From assembly GCF_047946665.1 (NCBI RefSeq), contig NZ_CP172312.1:806001-870000 (forward strand): DNA of 64,000 nucleotides. Direction: 5' to 3'. The position numbers were made by a program, and so were the translations under genes. Source of the DNA: Allohahella sp002354735. GTDB taxonomy: Bacteria > Pseudomonadota > Gammaproteobacteria > Pseudomonadales > Oleiphilaceae. The notes beneath the pieces were generated by a model. The model ran no database searches and was not told the origin of the DNA. It saw nothing but the letters and a program-made list of their open reading frames with translations. Below are positions 22,091 through 31,381 of the stretch, one piece after another. Positions within the stretch are counted from its first letter, which is position 1, and each line of letters begins with the position of its first letter.

Positions 22091-22414
22091 ATGGTCGGTA
22101 ACTTGAGTGACCTGATGAAACAGGCGCAGCAGGTCCAGGAAAACTTACAGAAAGCCCAGGAAGACGCTGCCAAGGCAGAGGTCGTGGGTGAGTCAGGCGG
22201 TGGTTTGGTCAAAGTGATCATGACTGGTCGTCACGACGTTCGAAAAATTACTATCGATGATGAGATGATGAGCGAAGACAAGGCCATGCTCGAAGACCTC
22301 GTGGCGGCTGCAGTCAATGACGCCGTCCGCAAGGTGGAGGCTTCAAACAAGGACATGATGGGCAAGCTTACATCAGGCATGGGTTTGCCGGCGAATTTCA
22401 AGATGCCGTTCTAA
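22091..22414 (+). CDS. ybaB: YbaB/EbfC nucleoid-associated protein
   Basis: This is a 107-residue dimeric DNA-binding protein of the YbaB/EbfC family, recognised by the N-terminal MKQAQQVQENLQKAQ helix, the VKVIMTGRHDVRKITID strands and the C-terminal GMGLPANFKMPF. It binds DNA in the nucleoid. It lies between dnaX and recR, the conserved bacterial order, and starts with ATG at 22091 after a GGAGAA ribosome site. It was probably transcribed together with both neighbours. Confidence 0.95.
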   Translation: MVGNLSDLMKQAQQVQENLQKAQEDAAKAEVVGESGGGLVKVIMTGRHDVRKITIDDEMMSEDKAMLEDLVAAAVNDAVRKVEASNKDMMGKLTSGMGLPANFKMPF

Positions 22415-22418
22415 TCTG

Positions 22419-23024
22419 ATGCAGGTTCGCCTTAGCCCTAGTATTGAACAGCTCATCAGAAGTTTGCAGAAGCTTCCAGGTGTCGGCCAGAAGTCCGCAC
22501 AGCGGATGGCGCTACGTCTGCTTGGCCAGCGTCAGCAGGATGCTGCAGATATTGCGTTGGCAATCGGGCGGGCGCTGGAAGCGGTAAGACCCTGCAGTCG
22601 TTGCAGGAACCTCTGCGAAGCGGAATTCTGCCAGATCTGTGAAGATGATGGTCGCGATGCTACGGCCTTGTGTGTCGTAGCGTCTCCGCTTGATCTCATC
22701 ACCATCGAGCATACCGGTATTTTCAGGGGCTATTACTTTGTCCTGCAGGGCCTGCTGTCGCCGATTGATGGCATCGGACCGGATGAGATAGGTTTGTCTG
22801 AGCTAGAGAAACGTCTTGATGAGTCTGGATTGGACGAGGTGATACTGGCTACAGACTCTACTGTGGAGGGTGCGGCAACAGCACATTTCATCGCTGAGCT
22901 CGCGCAACAGCGCGGCATCCGTCTCACAACCTTGGCGCAAGGTGTTCCTATGGGCGGCCAATTGGGGGCAGTCGATAGCATCACTCTCGGACATGCCCTG
23001 AGTGGCAGGAAGCCTTATGCCTGA
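22419..23024 (+). CDS. recR: Recombination mediator RecR
   Basis: RecR works with RecO (and RecF) to load RecA on gapped DNA. The 201-residue protein shows the family order: an N-terminal helix-hairpin-helix (KLPGVGQKSAQRMAL), a four-Cys zinc finger (CSRCRNLCEAEFCQIC, near residues 57-72), a Toprim domain with the EHTG and DSTVEG segments, and a conserved C-terminal PMGGQLGAVDS region. Length equals the usual 198-201. It starts four bases after ybaB and overlaps rnd by eight bases. Confidence 0.97.
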   Translation: MQVRLSPSIEQLIRSLQKLPGVGQKSAQRMALRLLGQRQQDAADIALAIGRALEAVRPCSRCRNLCEAEFCQICEDDGRDATALCVVASPLDLITIEHTGIFRGYYFVLQGLLSPIDGIGPDEIGLSELEKRLDESGLDEVILATDSTVEGAATAHFIAELAQQRGIRLTTLAQGVPMGGQLGAVDSITLGHALSGRKPYA

Positions 23025-24291
23025 ACTGCGTCCTTTCCATCAGTCCATACCTGTAGCCGCGCGACATGATGCCACGGTGTACTGGATCGACAACGCTGAT
23101 GATCTCGCTACCGCGGTTTCGATTCTCCAGTCGGCCGAGCTGCTGGCGCTGGATACGGAGTTCATCAGAGTCGGTACCTTCTATCCGGCGCTCGCGCTGA
23201 TACAGATCCATGATGGCCGGCACTGCTTTCTGATTGATCCTTTGTCGGCAGTGGATCTCACGCCACTCAGGTCGATTTTCCTCGCGGAACATTGTGTGAA
23301 AGCCATGCACGCCGCGTCTGAAGACATAGAAATATTTCATATGGTGGGGCTCCCGACGCCACTGCCACTGTTTGATACACAGCTCGCCGAGCTGTTCGAT
23401 CCGTCTGAAGCGCAGGGCGCTGGCTTGCAGGCACTGGTCTCTCACCACCTGAACGTCGAGATCGACAAGGGTGAAACCAGATCGGACTGGTTGCAGCGAC
23501 CCTTGAGTGATGCGCAGCTCAATTATGCGGTGGCAGACGTTATCTACCTGTTTGCCCTTGCAGAACATCGGCTCAAGACCATGCGCAGTGACGCTGGCGC
23601 CCGGCGTCGGCTCGAACTCTGTTTCGAGGAGGCGCGGCTGCGTTACCCTGAGCCTGATCGCAAACAGGGTGCGGACTTCACTGCAGCTGACTTCAGTGAC
23701 TATTATCTGAACATGCGCAAGGCATTTGCCCTGCCGCCGCTCGGTCAGCGGATCTTGCAGACGCTTGCCGCTTGGCGTGAGGTCGAGGCCAGGGAGCGGA
23801 ATATCGCCCGCAAGAAGATTTGCGACGATGACCTGCTCATGGTGATGGCGAAAGAGCAGATTCACGCACCGGATGGTCTGCACCGCGTTCGCCGCATGGG
23901 TCAGAAGTTCACTGGCTTGCGACGGTATGGGCCTACGCTCGTTGCACTCACAGCGCAAGCCATGGCAGCGGGGCCTGAGGAAGGTTTCAGGCTGATCACG
24001 CCGCCTCTGCCGAAATCGTTCAAGTCCGTGGTCAAGCGGGTCAAGGCCCATATTGCGGAAGTAGCCGAGCGCGAACGAATCGCCCCGGAAGTGTTGGCGG
24101 GACGCAAGCAGATCGAAGAGCTCGTACGCTGGGTCAATCGTTCGCATGTTCCAGCAGGCGTCAGGGCTGAGGAAAGTGATGCGGTTGCACTCACAACGGG
24201 ATGGCGCGGTGAGCTGCTGATGCCAGAGATTATCGAAGTTTCGCGGCTCGGCAACGAGACCGACTCAACTGATTCAGGATTTTCCGAATGA
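23017..24291 (+). CDS. rnd: Ribonuclease D
   Basis: RNase D is a 3'-5' exoribonuclease that trims tRNA and other stable RNA ends. The DEDDy motifs are present: ALDTEF (Exo I), the HAASEDIEIF block (Exo II) and YAVADVIYL (Exo III, with Tyr and Asp). One or two HRDC domains follow (about residues 225-300 and 320-400). I chose the ATG at 23017, giving 424 residues, over the upstream GTG inside recR. E. coli RNase D is 375 residues. The 3' end overlaps the next membrane-protein gene by four bases. Confidence 0.93.
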   Translation: MPELRPFHQSIPVAARHDATVYWIDNADDLATAVSILQSAELLALDTEFIRVGTFYPALALIQIHDGRHCFLIDPLSAVDLTPLRSIFLAEHCVKAMHAASEDIEIFHMVGLPTPLPLFDTQLAELFDPSEAQGAGLQALVSHHLNVEIDKGETRSDWLQRPLSDAQLNYAVADVIYLFALAEHRLKTMRSDAGARRRLELCFEEARLRYPEPDRKQGADFTAADFSDYYLNMRKAFALPPLGQRILQTLAAWREVEARERNIARKKICDDDLLMVMAKEQIHAPDGLHRVRRMGQKFTGLRRYGPTLVALTAQAMAAGPEEGFRLITPPLPKSFKSVVKRVKAHIAEVAERERIAPEVLAGRKQIEELVRWVNRSHVPAGVRAEESDAVALTTGWRGELLMPEIIEVSRLGNETDSTDSGFSE

Positions 24292-24725
24292 ATTCACAAT
24301 CGGCGCTATCGTTCGTGCTTGGCCATGACATCTTCCTGGCTTGGGCGGCGTATCTTGCGGCCGCAATCGTGGCCTATCTGTTATTACTATGGCCCTTGCG
24401 CGCCGTGCGTCCGCTATGGTTGCAGTTTCTCCTGCGAGGCGTGGCGGCAGCCGTCCTGTTCACGCCAGCACTTGTGCAGGTGTCGGAGCTCCGCCTGCTG
24501 GTGCCTGCATGGTTCACGGCGCTTTATGGGGTCTTGCAGAAGGCTGACGATGTCGTGCAGACTTCGCTGATGGCGCTAGTTGCCGGTGTCGCGGTCGCTC
24601 TGCTGCTTGGTGCTGTTCAGGCCTGGATCACTCATCGAAAGGATGAACGCGAGGATCAGCAGCGTAGAGCGGCGGCAGTTCGTCACACCCGGGATTCGAG
24701 AGCTGCGCCAGCTGCTTCCGCCTGA
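24288..24725 (+). CDS. Inner-membrane protein of unknown function
   Basis: The 145-residue protein has about three membrane segments (residues 15-40, 48-70 and 92-113) and a highly charged, Arg/Asp-rich cytoplasmic tail (HRKDEREDQQRR). It starts with an ATGA overlap to rnd, so it is probably co-translated. The vWA membrane protein follows 90 bases on. I do not recognise a characterised family. Confidence 0.7.
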   Translation: MNSQSALSFVLGHDIFLAWAAYLAAAIVAYLLLLWPLRAVRPLWLQFLLRGVAAAVLFTPALVQVSELRLLVPAWFTALYGVLQKADDVVQTSLMALVAGVAVALLLGAVQAWITHRKDEREDQQRRAAAVRHTRDSRAAPAASA

Positions 24726-24815
24726 GGCTTGTTGGAAAACCGCAACTTAGCGCTTTGAGCTGATCGCTGCTATAACTTTGAATGTTTACATTCAAGGGCA
24801 GTGCAGGGAACAGTG

Positions 24816-27485
24816 ATGAAGTATGACCGGGCTCCGGCCGACACTGGCGAGTTTTTCAAGGCTGGGACACGTTGGAACTTATCCATCTGGCTACTACTGT
24901 CACTACTGGCCGTGACCCTGATCGGCCCCAAGGCAGCCAACGCTGCGCTTGAGCTTCCCCCTGAAGCTGATGTGCGTATCCTGATCGATATCAGCGGGAG
25001 CATGAAAAAGAATGATCCAGAAGATCTTCGCAAACCCGCCCTCAATCTGATCACAGAGTTGTTGCCTGAGGGCAGCAAAGCAGGCGTATGGACCTTCGGT
25101 CAGTATGTCAACATGCTGGTGCCCTATGGCAAAGTCGATGACGCCTGGCGTCAGGACGCCAAGGAAAAGTCGAAACTCATCAATTCCGTGGCGATGTACA
25201 CCAACATTGGTGCCGCACTCGAACGGTCCGCTGAAGACGCCGCCGCTAGCAGGATCTCACCGCCGGGTGACCTGTCGAATGCGCAGATCATTCTGCTGAC
25301 CGATGGGGTGGTGGATATCGCCAAGGATCCGGGTGTCAATGTCGCGGAGCGTAACCGGGTGCTGACATCGCTCGTGCAGAGCTTCAAGGATGCCGGTGCG
25401 ACCATTCATTCCGTGGCCCTTTCCGGTAACGCCGATAGTCTCCTGCTTAAACAGCTTAGCGCGCAGACGAAGGGCGTTTACTCGCTGGCAGAGACCTCGG
25501 AAGAGCTTAGCCGGGTGTTCCTGCAGGCCTTTGACAATGCCGTCCAGGCGGAGGAGGTGCCGCTGGAAGGTAACCGCTTCGATATCGACTCCTCGGTAGA
25601 GGAATTCACCGCGCTGGTATTCCGCGCAAAAGACAGCGATCCAATCGCCATCATCGATCCAGCCGGTGAGCGCTCGACAGTAACGGCCCACCCGGCATCA
25701 ATTAACTGGATATCCACACGCAATTACGACCTCATAACCATCAAACGGCCAGTCGAAGGTTCGTGGCGTCTGGAAGGTCAGCTCGCGCCAGGCAGCCGCG
25801 TTACCGTGGTCAGTAATCTGCGTATGATCATGAAGGATTTGCCCGCCCAATTCTTTGCGGGTGAAGAGCTACAGCTGAATATCGGCTTTTTCGAGAACGG
25901 TGAGCCGGTTACCAGTCAGGATCTGCTGAAGCTGATTGATGTGTCGGTCACGATCGCTGCGGAAGGCGGCCAGTCAGGCACCAAGCTCATCAGCGACAGT
26001 GCAGCACCGCCAGCCGATGGCGTGTTTTCCACGCCTATCCGCAATTTGCAGAAGACAGGACGCTACTCAGTGCTCGTTCAGGCTGACGGCAAAACCTTCA
26101 AGCGTCAGACTCGAAGGGTAATGGAGCTGAGTCCGCCTGTTGCCGTTGAAGCCGAAGCAACCGGCTCCGGTGATGCGACATCATGGCGAGTTCACATTAC
26201 GCCTCTGAGCCCGAATATCGATCGTGAAGCCACAAGCATCGTGGCCAAGACGAAGACGCCAGACGGCGGTACGCTGATCGCGTCGATACCGTATATCGCC
26301 GAGGAAGGCCGCTGGAGCTTACCGATTTCGCCTGTTCGTGGCGATGGTATTTACGAAGTCTCTCTTCAGGTGAAAGGACGCACACAGGCGCTGACAGAGT
26401 TCGAATTCACGCCGCAGGCCGTACAGGCTGAATTTCCCCGCCAGGAAGCCAGTCCCAACGAATTCACCTCGCTCATTGATTCCGCACAGATCGATCAGAT
26501 CAACGAGAAACTTGCTGATGACGAGCGGGCGCGTGTGGACCGGGGTGCACAAGCGGAACCTGCGAGCGTACCTGTCGTGACACCGGCTGATCCGACTTCT
26601 CCGGCCGACACCATTAACGCTCAGACACCCGAGCCAGCCGATGTCGAACCGGAAAATGATGATGAGCTGTTACTCTGGTTAGCTATTGGAGGCGGTGGCG
26701 CGGTGCTCTTGCTGGCCGGCCTGGGTTTCTGGTGGTGGAAATCGCGTAAGCCAGCGGCCGACGTGAAGTCGGACGCAGTCGCTGAAGCGCCCGAAGAGGA
26801 AGACGTCAGTACAGAGGAGCTTGCCGCCGTCGCAGCTGCTACGGCCAGTCTGGATGCAGATGACGACCTGGATCAGGACCTGTTCGGCGAAGAGCCGGTC
26901 GCCGCGCCAGCAGCGGATCCTGAGCCCAGGCCTGCTGCGAAGCAGCCACCGCCCGCGCCATCCGAACCAGCGGCGCCAGTGGCTGCTGTTGAAGATGAGG
27001 AGGATGATCTACGCGGGCTCGCGGATGAGCTCAGAGCGCAGGCGGACCCTGTCGCCAGGCCAGAACCAGAGCCGGAACCAGCACCGGAGCCAGAACCAGC
27101 GCCAGCGGCCGAGCCCGTGCCGGCAGCAGAAGACGATGACGATCTCGAATTTGCGATGGAGCTGGATGAGGAAGCGCCCGAGCCGATGGCGCGCACAAAG
27201 CCTGCACCCCCGCCAGTTGATGAAGCCGATCTTCCGGAGATTGATATGTCGGACTTCGACGATATCGACGATTTGTTGGATGAAGGTCGCGCTGCGGGTG
27301 AGGCCGGACTTGAAGATGAGGAGGCCGAGACAGGCGAAGACGCTGCAGCTGATGTGTCAGCCGACGATGGAGAATTCAATCTCGAAGACTTCGATATTGC
27401 TGACACCGATGAGCTGCCGGACACCGAGGACGAGAGTCGGCAGCGTCCTGATGCCGGCAAGACTGAGCCCGCCAGGAAAAAATAG
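24816..27485 (+). CDS. Membrane-anchored vWA domain protein with acidic C-terminal tail
   Basis: The 889-residue protein starts at ATG 24816 behind an AGGGAA ribosome site; an upstream GTG at 24801 is less likely. It has an N-terminal membrane/signal segment (about 25-48), a vWA domain with an intact MIDAS start (DISGS, near 66), beta-sandwich-like repeats to about 560, a single membrane helix near 620, and about 240 very acidic, Pro/Glu/Ala-rich residues. The architecture resembles the TIGR03503 family of proteobacterial vWA proteins, whose role is unknown. The extracytoplasmic vWA probably makes metal-dependent protein contacts. It may be a lone transcription unit. Confidence 0.75.
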   Translation: MKYDRAPADTGEFFKAGTRWNLSIWLLLSLLAVTLIGPKAANAALELPPEADVRILIDISGSMKKNDPEDLRKPALNLITELLPEGSKAGVWTFGQYVNMLVPYGKVDDAWRQDAKEKSKLINSVAMYTNIGAALERSAEDAAASRISPPGDLSNAQIILLTDGVVDIAKDPGVNVAERNRVLTSLVQSFKDAGATIHSVALSGNADSLLLKQLSAQTKGVYSLAETSEELSRVFLQAFDNAVQAEEVPLEGNRFDIDSSVEEFTALVFRAKDSDPIAIIDPAGERSTVTAHPASINWISTRNYDLITIKRPVEGSWRLEGQLAPGSRVTVVSNLRMIMKDLPAQFFAGEELQLNIGFFENGEPVTSQDLLKLIDVSVTIAAEGGQSGTKLISDSAAPPADGVFSTPIRNLQKTGRYSVLVQADGKTFKRQTRRVMELSPPVAVEAEATGSGDATSWRVHITPLSPNIDREATSIVAKTKTPDGGTLIASIPYIAEEGRWSLPISPVRGDGIYEVSLQVKGRTQALTEFEFTPQAVQAEFPRQEASPNEFTSLIDSAQIDQINEKLADDERARVDRGAQAEPASVPVVTPADPTSPADTINAQTPEPADVEPENDDELLLWLAIGGGGAVLLLAGLGFWWWKSRKPAADVKSDAVAEAPEEEDVSTEELAAVAAATASLDADDDLDQDLFGEEPVAAPAADPEPRPAAKQPPPAPSEPAAPVAAVEDEEDDLRGLADELRAQADPVARPEPEPEPAPEPEPAPAAEPVPAAEDDDDLEFAMELDEEAPEPMARTKPAPPPVDEADLPEIDMSDFDDIDDLLDEGRAAGEAGLEDEEAETGEDAAADVSADDGEFNLEDFDIADTDELPDTEDESRQRPDAGKTEPARKK

Positions 27486-27556
27486 CCCAGCGCTAGTCGG
27501 TCGGCCTGGTAGAAAATGCCGGCCAACAGCGCCGGCTATGCAGGGCCAGCTGTAGG

Positions 27557-28525
27557 CTACTGAATGTTTTCCTGGTCGCCAAACTGACCTTCGAACAGAG
27601 GGGACGACAGATAGCGTTCGGCCATGTCTGGCAGAATCACCACGAAGTGCTTGCCTTCGAACTCAGGCAGCTCCGCCAGCCGAACCGCAACAGCGGCGGC
27701 CGCGCCGCAAGAGGTCCCACACAAGATGCCTTCCTCCTTCATCAGCCTGTGCGCAAAGGCCATGGCCTCCTGATCGCTGACCAGCTCCACACGATCGATC
27801 ATCGACAGGTCGAGGTTGCCAGGTATGAAGCCTGCGCCAATGCCCTGAATCTTGTGTGGCGAAGGCTTGAGTTCGCTGCCCGACATGGTCTGTGAGATAA
27901 CCGGTGAACTCTCTGGCTCGACGGCCACGGTGATGATCTGCTTGTTCTTCTGCTGCTTGATATAGCGAGACACCCCCGTGAGCGTGCCACCCGTGCCCAC
28001 GCCTGCGACAAACACATCGATCTTGCCGTCAGTGTCATCCCAGATTTCCGGGCCAGTGGTTTTTTCATGAATCTCGGGGTTGGCGGGATTTTCGAACTGC
28101 TGCAGCATCAGATGCGTGTCAGGATTTTCAGCCACCAGCGCTTCAGCTGCCGCAATCGCGCCTTTCATGCCTTTCGGTGGCTCGGTCAGGACGACTTCAG
28201 CGCCCAGTGCCTTCACGACCTTTCTGCGCTCCAGGCTCATTGAAGCGGGCATGGTCAGCTTGAGCTTGTAACCACGAGCAGCAGCGACGAATGCCAGCGC
28301 GATACCCGTGTTGCCACTTGTAGGTTCAACCAACGTCATGCCTGGCTTCAATTTGCCAGCCTTCTCCGCAGCCCACACCATGTTGGCGCCAATGCGACAT
28401 TTCACGGAAAACGCGGGGTTTCGGCCTTCAATCTTGGCGTAGACATTCTTGTTGGTGACCCGGTTGAGCCGCACAAGCGGCGTATTGCCTATCGAATAGG
28501 AGTTGTCTTCATAAATCTTGCCCAT
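27557..28525 (-). CDS. cysK: Cysteine synthase A (O-acetylserine sulfhydrylase)
   Basis: CysK makes cysteine from O-acetylserine and sulfide using pyridoxal phosphate. The 322-residue protein carries the PLP lysine in PAFSVKCR (K42), the substrate loop TSGNTG, the phosphate-binding GTGGT and the C-terminal GTSCGAAAA, all canonical. Length matches the family. The gene faces leftward, convergent with the vWA gene. Other sulfur genes (cysB, cysH) are elsewhere in the window, so CysB control is plausible; no site was confirmed here. Confidence 0.95.
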   Translation of the reverse strand: MGKIYEDNSYSIGNTPLVRLNRVTNKNVYAKIEGRNPAFSVKCRIGANMVWAAEKAGKLKPGMTLVEPTSGNTGIALAFVAAARGYKLKLTMPASMSLERRKVVKALGAEVVLTEPPKGMKGAIAAAEALVAENPDTHLMLQQFENPANPEIHEKTTGPEIWDDTDGKIDVFVAGVGTGGTLTGVSRYIKQQKNKQIITVAVEPESSPVISQTMSGSELKPSPHKIQGIGAGFIPGNLDLSMIDRVELVSDQEAMAFAHRLMKEEGILCGTSCGAAAAVAVRLAELPEFEGKHFVVILPDMAERYLSSPLFEGQFGDQENIQ

Positions 28526-28651
28526 GGTCGCCTCTCTTGTCCTTGTTTCGCGTGGGGAATCAGCTGGGAATCTCTCCCATAGGGTTCATTACACATCACA
28601 GGCATACAAATGTATACTGGCTCGCCAATCACATTGAGGTCGATGCGCGCT

Positions 28652-29494
28652 ATGAAGTTCACTGGTACCGGCGAGTATGTTGCCACCGAAGATTTACAGA
28701 TGGCAGTCAATGCCGCTATCGCTCTACAGCGCCCGCTGCTCATAAAGGGTGAGCCAGGTACGGGCAAGACCATGCTGGCCGAGCAGCTGGCTGAATCACT
28801 GAACATGAAGCTGGTTCAGTGGCACATCAAGTCCACCACCAAAGCTCAACAGGGCCTCTACGAGTATGACGCCGTATCGCGTCTGCGAGACTCCCAGCTG
28901 GGCAGCGACCGCGTGCATGACATCGGCAACTACATCAAGAAAGGCAAGCTGTGGGAAGCCTTTGCGGCCGAAGAGCAGTGCGTGCTGCTGATCGATGAGG
29001 TCGACAAGGCCGATATTGAATTCCCCAACGATCTGCTGCTCGAACTCGACAAGATGGAGTTCCATGTTTACGAGACGCAGGAGCGCATCAAGGCGATTCA
29101 CCGGCCAATTGTGATCATCACGTCGAACAATGAGAAGGAACTGCCGGACGCCTTCCTGCGCCGCTGCTTCTTCCATTACATCAACTTCCCTGATCGCGAG
29201 ACCATGCAGCAGATCATCGATGTGCATTATCCGAACATCAAGAAGCAGCTGGTTGCAGATGCCATGGATATCTTCTTCGATATCCGCAAAGTGCCCGGTT
29301 TGAAGAAGAAGCCCTCGACGTCCGAGCTCATCGACTGGCTCAAGCTGTTGATGGCGGACGATATCCCCAAGGATGTGCTGCATGCGAAGGACGCTGCCCA
29401 GGCCATTCCGCCGCTCTACGGCGCGCTGGTGAAGAACGAGCAGGACGTACACTTATTGCAGAAACTGGCGTTCATGGCGCGCCGCCGGGGCTGA
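28652..29494 (+). CDS. MoxR-family AAA+ ATPase
   Basis: The 280-residue ATPase has Walker A GEPGTGKT, Walker B VLLIDEVDKAD, a sensor-1 region (ITSNNEKELPDAFLRRC) and the MoxR-type lid. MoxR ATPases act as chaperones, usually with a vWA partner, to assemble or activate other complexes. The vWA/CoxE-like gene starts four bases after it ends. I chose ATG 28652 (MKFTGTGEYV), the start typical of close homologues, rather than ATG at 28610. The substrate of the pair is not evident here. Confidence 0.88.
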   Translation: MKFTGTGEYVATEDLQMAVNAAIALQRPLLIKGEPGTGKTMLAEQLAESLNMKLVQWHIKSTTKAQQGLYEYDAVSRLRDSQLGSDRVHDIGNYIKKGKLWEAFAAEEQCVLLIDEVDKADIEFPNDLLLELDKMEFHVYETQERIKAIHRPIVIITSNNEKELPDAFLRRCFFHYINFPDRETMQQIIDVHYPNIKKQLVADAMDIFFDIRKVPGLKKKPSTSELIDWLKLLMADDIPKDVLHAKDAAQAIPPLYGALVKNEQDVHLLQKLAFMARRRG

Positions 29495-29498
29495 TACC

Positions 29499-30677
29499 AT
29501 GTTGCTAGGCTTTTTCGATATCCTGCGCCAGCACAAGGTGCCTGTAAGTGTGCGTGAGTTTCTTGATCTCATGAACGCCTTGCAGCACCGGCTGGCCTTC
29601 GCCGACATGAATGACTTCTACTTCCTCACCAGGACCATACTGGTAAAGGACGAGAAGCATTTTGACAAGTTCGACAAGGCTTTCGGTCATTTCTTCGAGG
29701 GCATCGAGAGCATCGATCTCGCGCTCGAAGCGCTAATACCGGAAGACTGGTTAAGGGCTGAGTTCGAGCGGCAACTCTCCGAAGAAGACAAGGCCAAGAT
29801 CGAGTCTCTCGGTGGCCTGGAAGAGCTTATCAAAGCCTTCAAGGAGCGTCTGGAAAAGCAGAAGGAGCGTCATCAGGGCGGTAACAAGATGATAGGCACC
29901 GGTGGTACCTCGCCGTTTGGCGCCAATGGTTATAATCCTGAAGGTTTTCGTATAGGGCAGGAGAAAAGCAGGCATAATCGCGCGGTCAAGGTGTGGGACA
30001 AGCGCGAGTTCAGGGATCTCGATGACTCGATAACCCTCGGCATACGCAATATCAAGGTCGCTCTACGTCGCTTGCGGAAGTTCGCGAGGCAGGGTGCCGC
30101 CGATGAACTGGATCTGCCTGACACCATCTCGAGCACGGCTCGCAATGCGGGATATCTCGATATCAAGATGGTTCCTGAGCGGCATAATACCGTCAAGGTT
30201 CTGCTGTTCTTCGATATCGGCGGTTCAATGGATCCGCATATCCGTGTGTGCGAAGAGCTGTTCTCGGCAACACGCACCGAGTTCAAGCACATGGAGAACT
30301 TCTATTTCCACAACTTCATCTATGAGGTGGTATGGAAGAATAATGTGCGTCGCACCACGGAAACGACATCGATGTGGGATGTCATTAACACCTATGGTGC
30401 TGATTACAAAGTTATTTTTGTTGGTGATGCCAGTATGGCACCCTACGAGATATCGCATCCTGGTGGCAGTATCGAGCACTGGAACGAGGAGGCTGGCGCT
30501 GTCTGGATGCAGAGAATCAGGGAAAAGTTCAACAAGGTCATCTGGCTCAACCCGCTACCCGAGGCTTATTGGGGGCAGGGTGGGTCGCTTGGCATGACCA
30601 GGCAGCTGCTGGACGACAAGATGTACCCACTCACCATCGAAGGGCTCGAAGCTGGTATGAAATATCTGAGTCAGTAG
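29499..30677 (+). CDS. vWA domain protein, CoxE-like
   Basis: The 392-residue protein has an N-terminal helical region, a Lys/Glu-rich linker and a C-terminal vWA domain (about 230-390) belonging to the CoxE-like family. Its MIDAS start reads DIGGSM where DxSxS is usual, so the first Ser is replaced by Gly. It would pair with the upstream MoxR ATPase, separated by only four bases. Such pairs remodel metalloenzymes or other complexes. The altered motif may weaken metal binding. Confidence 0.85.
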   Translation: MLLGFFDILRQHKVPVSVREFLDLMNALQHRLAFADMNDFYFLTRTILVKDEKHFDKFDKAFGHFFEGIESIDLALEALIPEDWLRAEFERQLSEEDKAKIESLGGLEELIKAFKERLEKQKERHQGGNKMIGTGGTSPFGANGYNPEGFRIGQEKSRHNRAVKVWDKREFRDLDDSITLGIRNIKVALRRLRKFARQGAADELDLPDTISSTARNAGYLDIKMVPERHNTVKVLLFFDIGGSMDPHIRVCEELFSATRTEFKHMENFYFHNFIYEVVWKNNVRRTTETTSMWDVINTYGADYKVIFVGDASMAPYEISHPGGSIEHWNEEAGAVWMQRIREKFNKVIWLNPLPEAYWGQGGSLGMTRQLLDDKMYPLTIEGLEAGMKYLSQ

Positions 30678-30798
30678 GCCGGAAGGGCCCGCTGGCCCAG
30701 TCTCCTGTAGATTTGGTGTTCGTCACACCCATTCCCACTGATGAGTGATAGACTCCCTCCACAAAATTGCTGTTGCTGCAGAGAATAAGGATTGTATC

Positions 30799-31371
30799 TT
30801 GAGAGTGGCTAAAGATTGGCTGAGTGCCCTGAATGCCATGAATGGCAGGTTGCGAATAGCGTCTGCCGTGCTGGCATTGTTCTTCTGCTTCTGGAGTGCC
30901 ACGAGTACTGCCGAGGTGCCGACTGCTGAGCTGGCGAAGAAAACCGAGCAGCTCAAGCAGGATATAGTCAACCTCAACCGTGAACTGATGAAGCTGGAAG
31001 AGGATGTGCTCTATCCGCTGGACACGCAGGTTGTGATCTTTCTCGGGGTCGATGAAAACGCGCCGTTCACGCTCGAATCGGTCGAGCTGCTGATCGACAA
31101 GAAGTTTGCCACCAGTTACCTGTATTCAGACCGCGAGATCCAGGCGCTCAAGCGGGGCGGTGTGCAGCGTCTTCACGTCGGTAACCTTACCACCGGCGGC
31201 CATAACATTCAGGCTGTGTTCAACGGTCGGGGCGCTGACAACAAGTTCTTTCGCTCCACTGCGAAAGCCAGTTTCAGCAAGCAGGCTGGCGCAAAATATC
31301 TTGAGCTACGTGTAGAGCCAAGACCGGGGCAACCCATGCAACCGACTTTCCGTATTCAAGAACTTCGCTGA
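30799..31371 (+). CDS. Exported protein of the TPR/ExbB-ExbD envelope operon
   Basis: The likely start is TTG 30799 (AAGGA ribosome site seven bases upstream), giving 190 residues; a GTG at 30745 is possible but has no such site. A signal peptide of about 40 residues precedes a short coiled coil (TEQLKQDIVNLNRELMKLEE) and a compact beta domain (LGVDENAPFTLESVELLID). Proteins of this kind open a conserved gammaproteobacterial cluster with TPR, ExbB and ExbD genes. The periplasmic beta domain may interact with the TPR proteins; that is inferred from the operon. Confidence 0.7.
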   Translation: MRVAKDWLSALNAMNGRLRIASAVLALFFCFWSATSTAEVPTAELAKKTEQLKQDIVNLNRELMKLEEDVLYPLDTQVVIFLGVDENAPFTLESVELLIDKKFATSYLYSDREIQALKRGGVQRLHVGNLTTGGHNIQAVFNGRGADNKFFRSTAKASFSKQAGAKYLELRVEPRPGQPMQPTFRIQELR

Positions 31372-31381
31372 GCTGCCTGAT

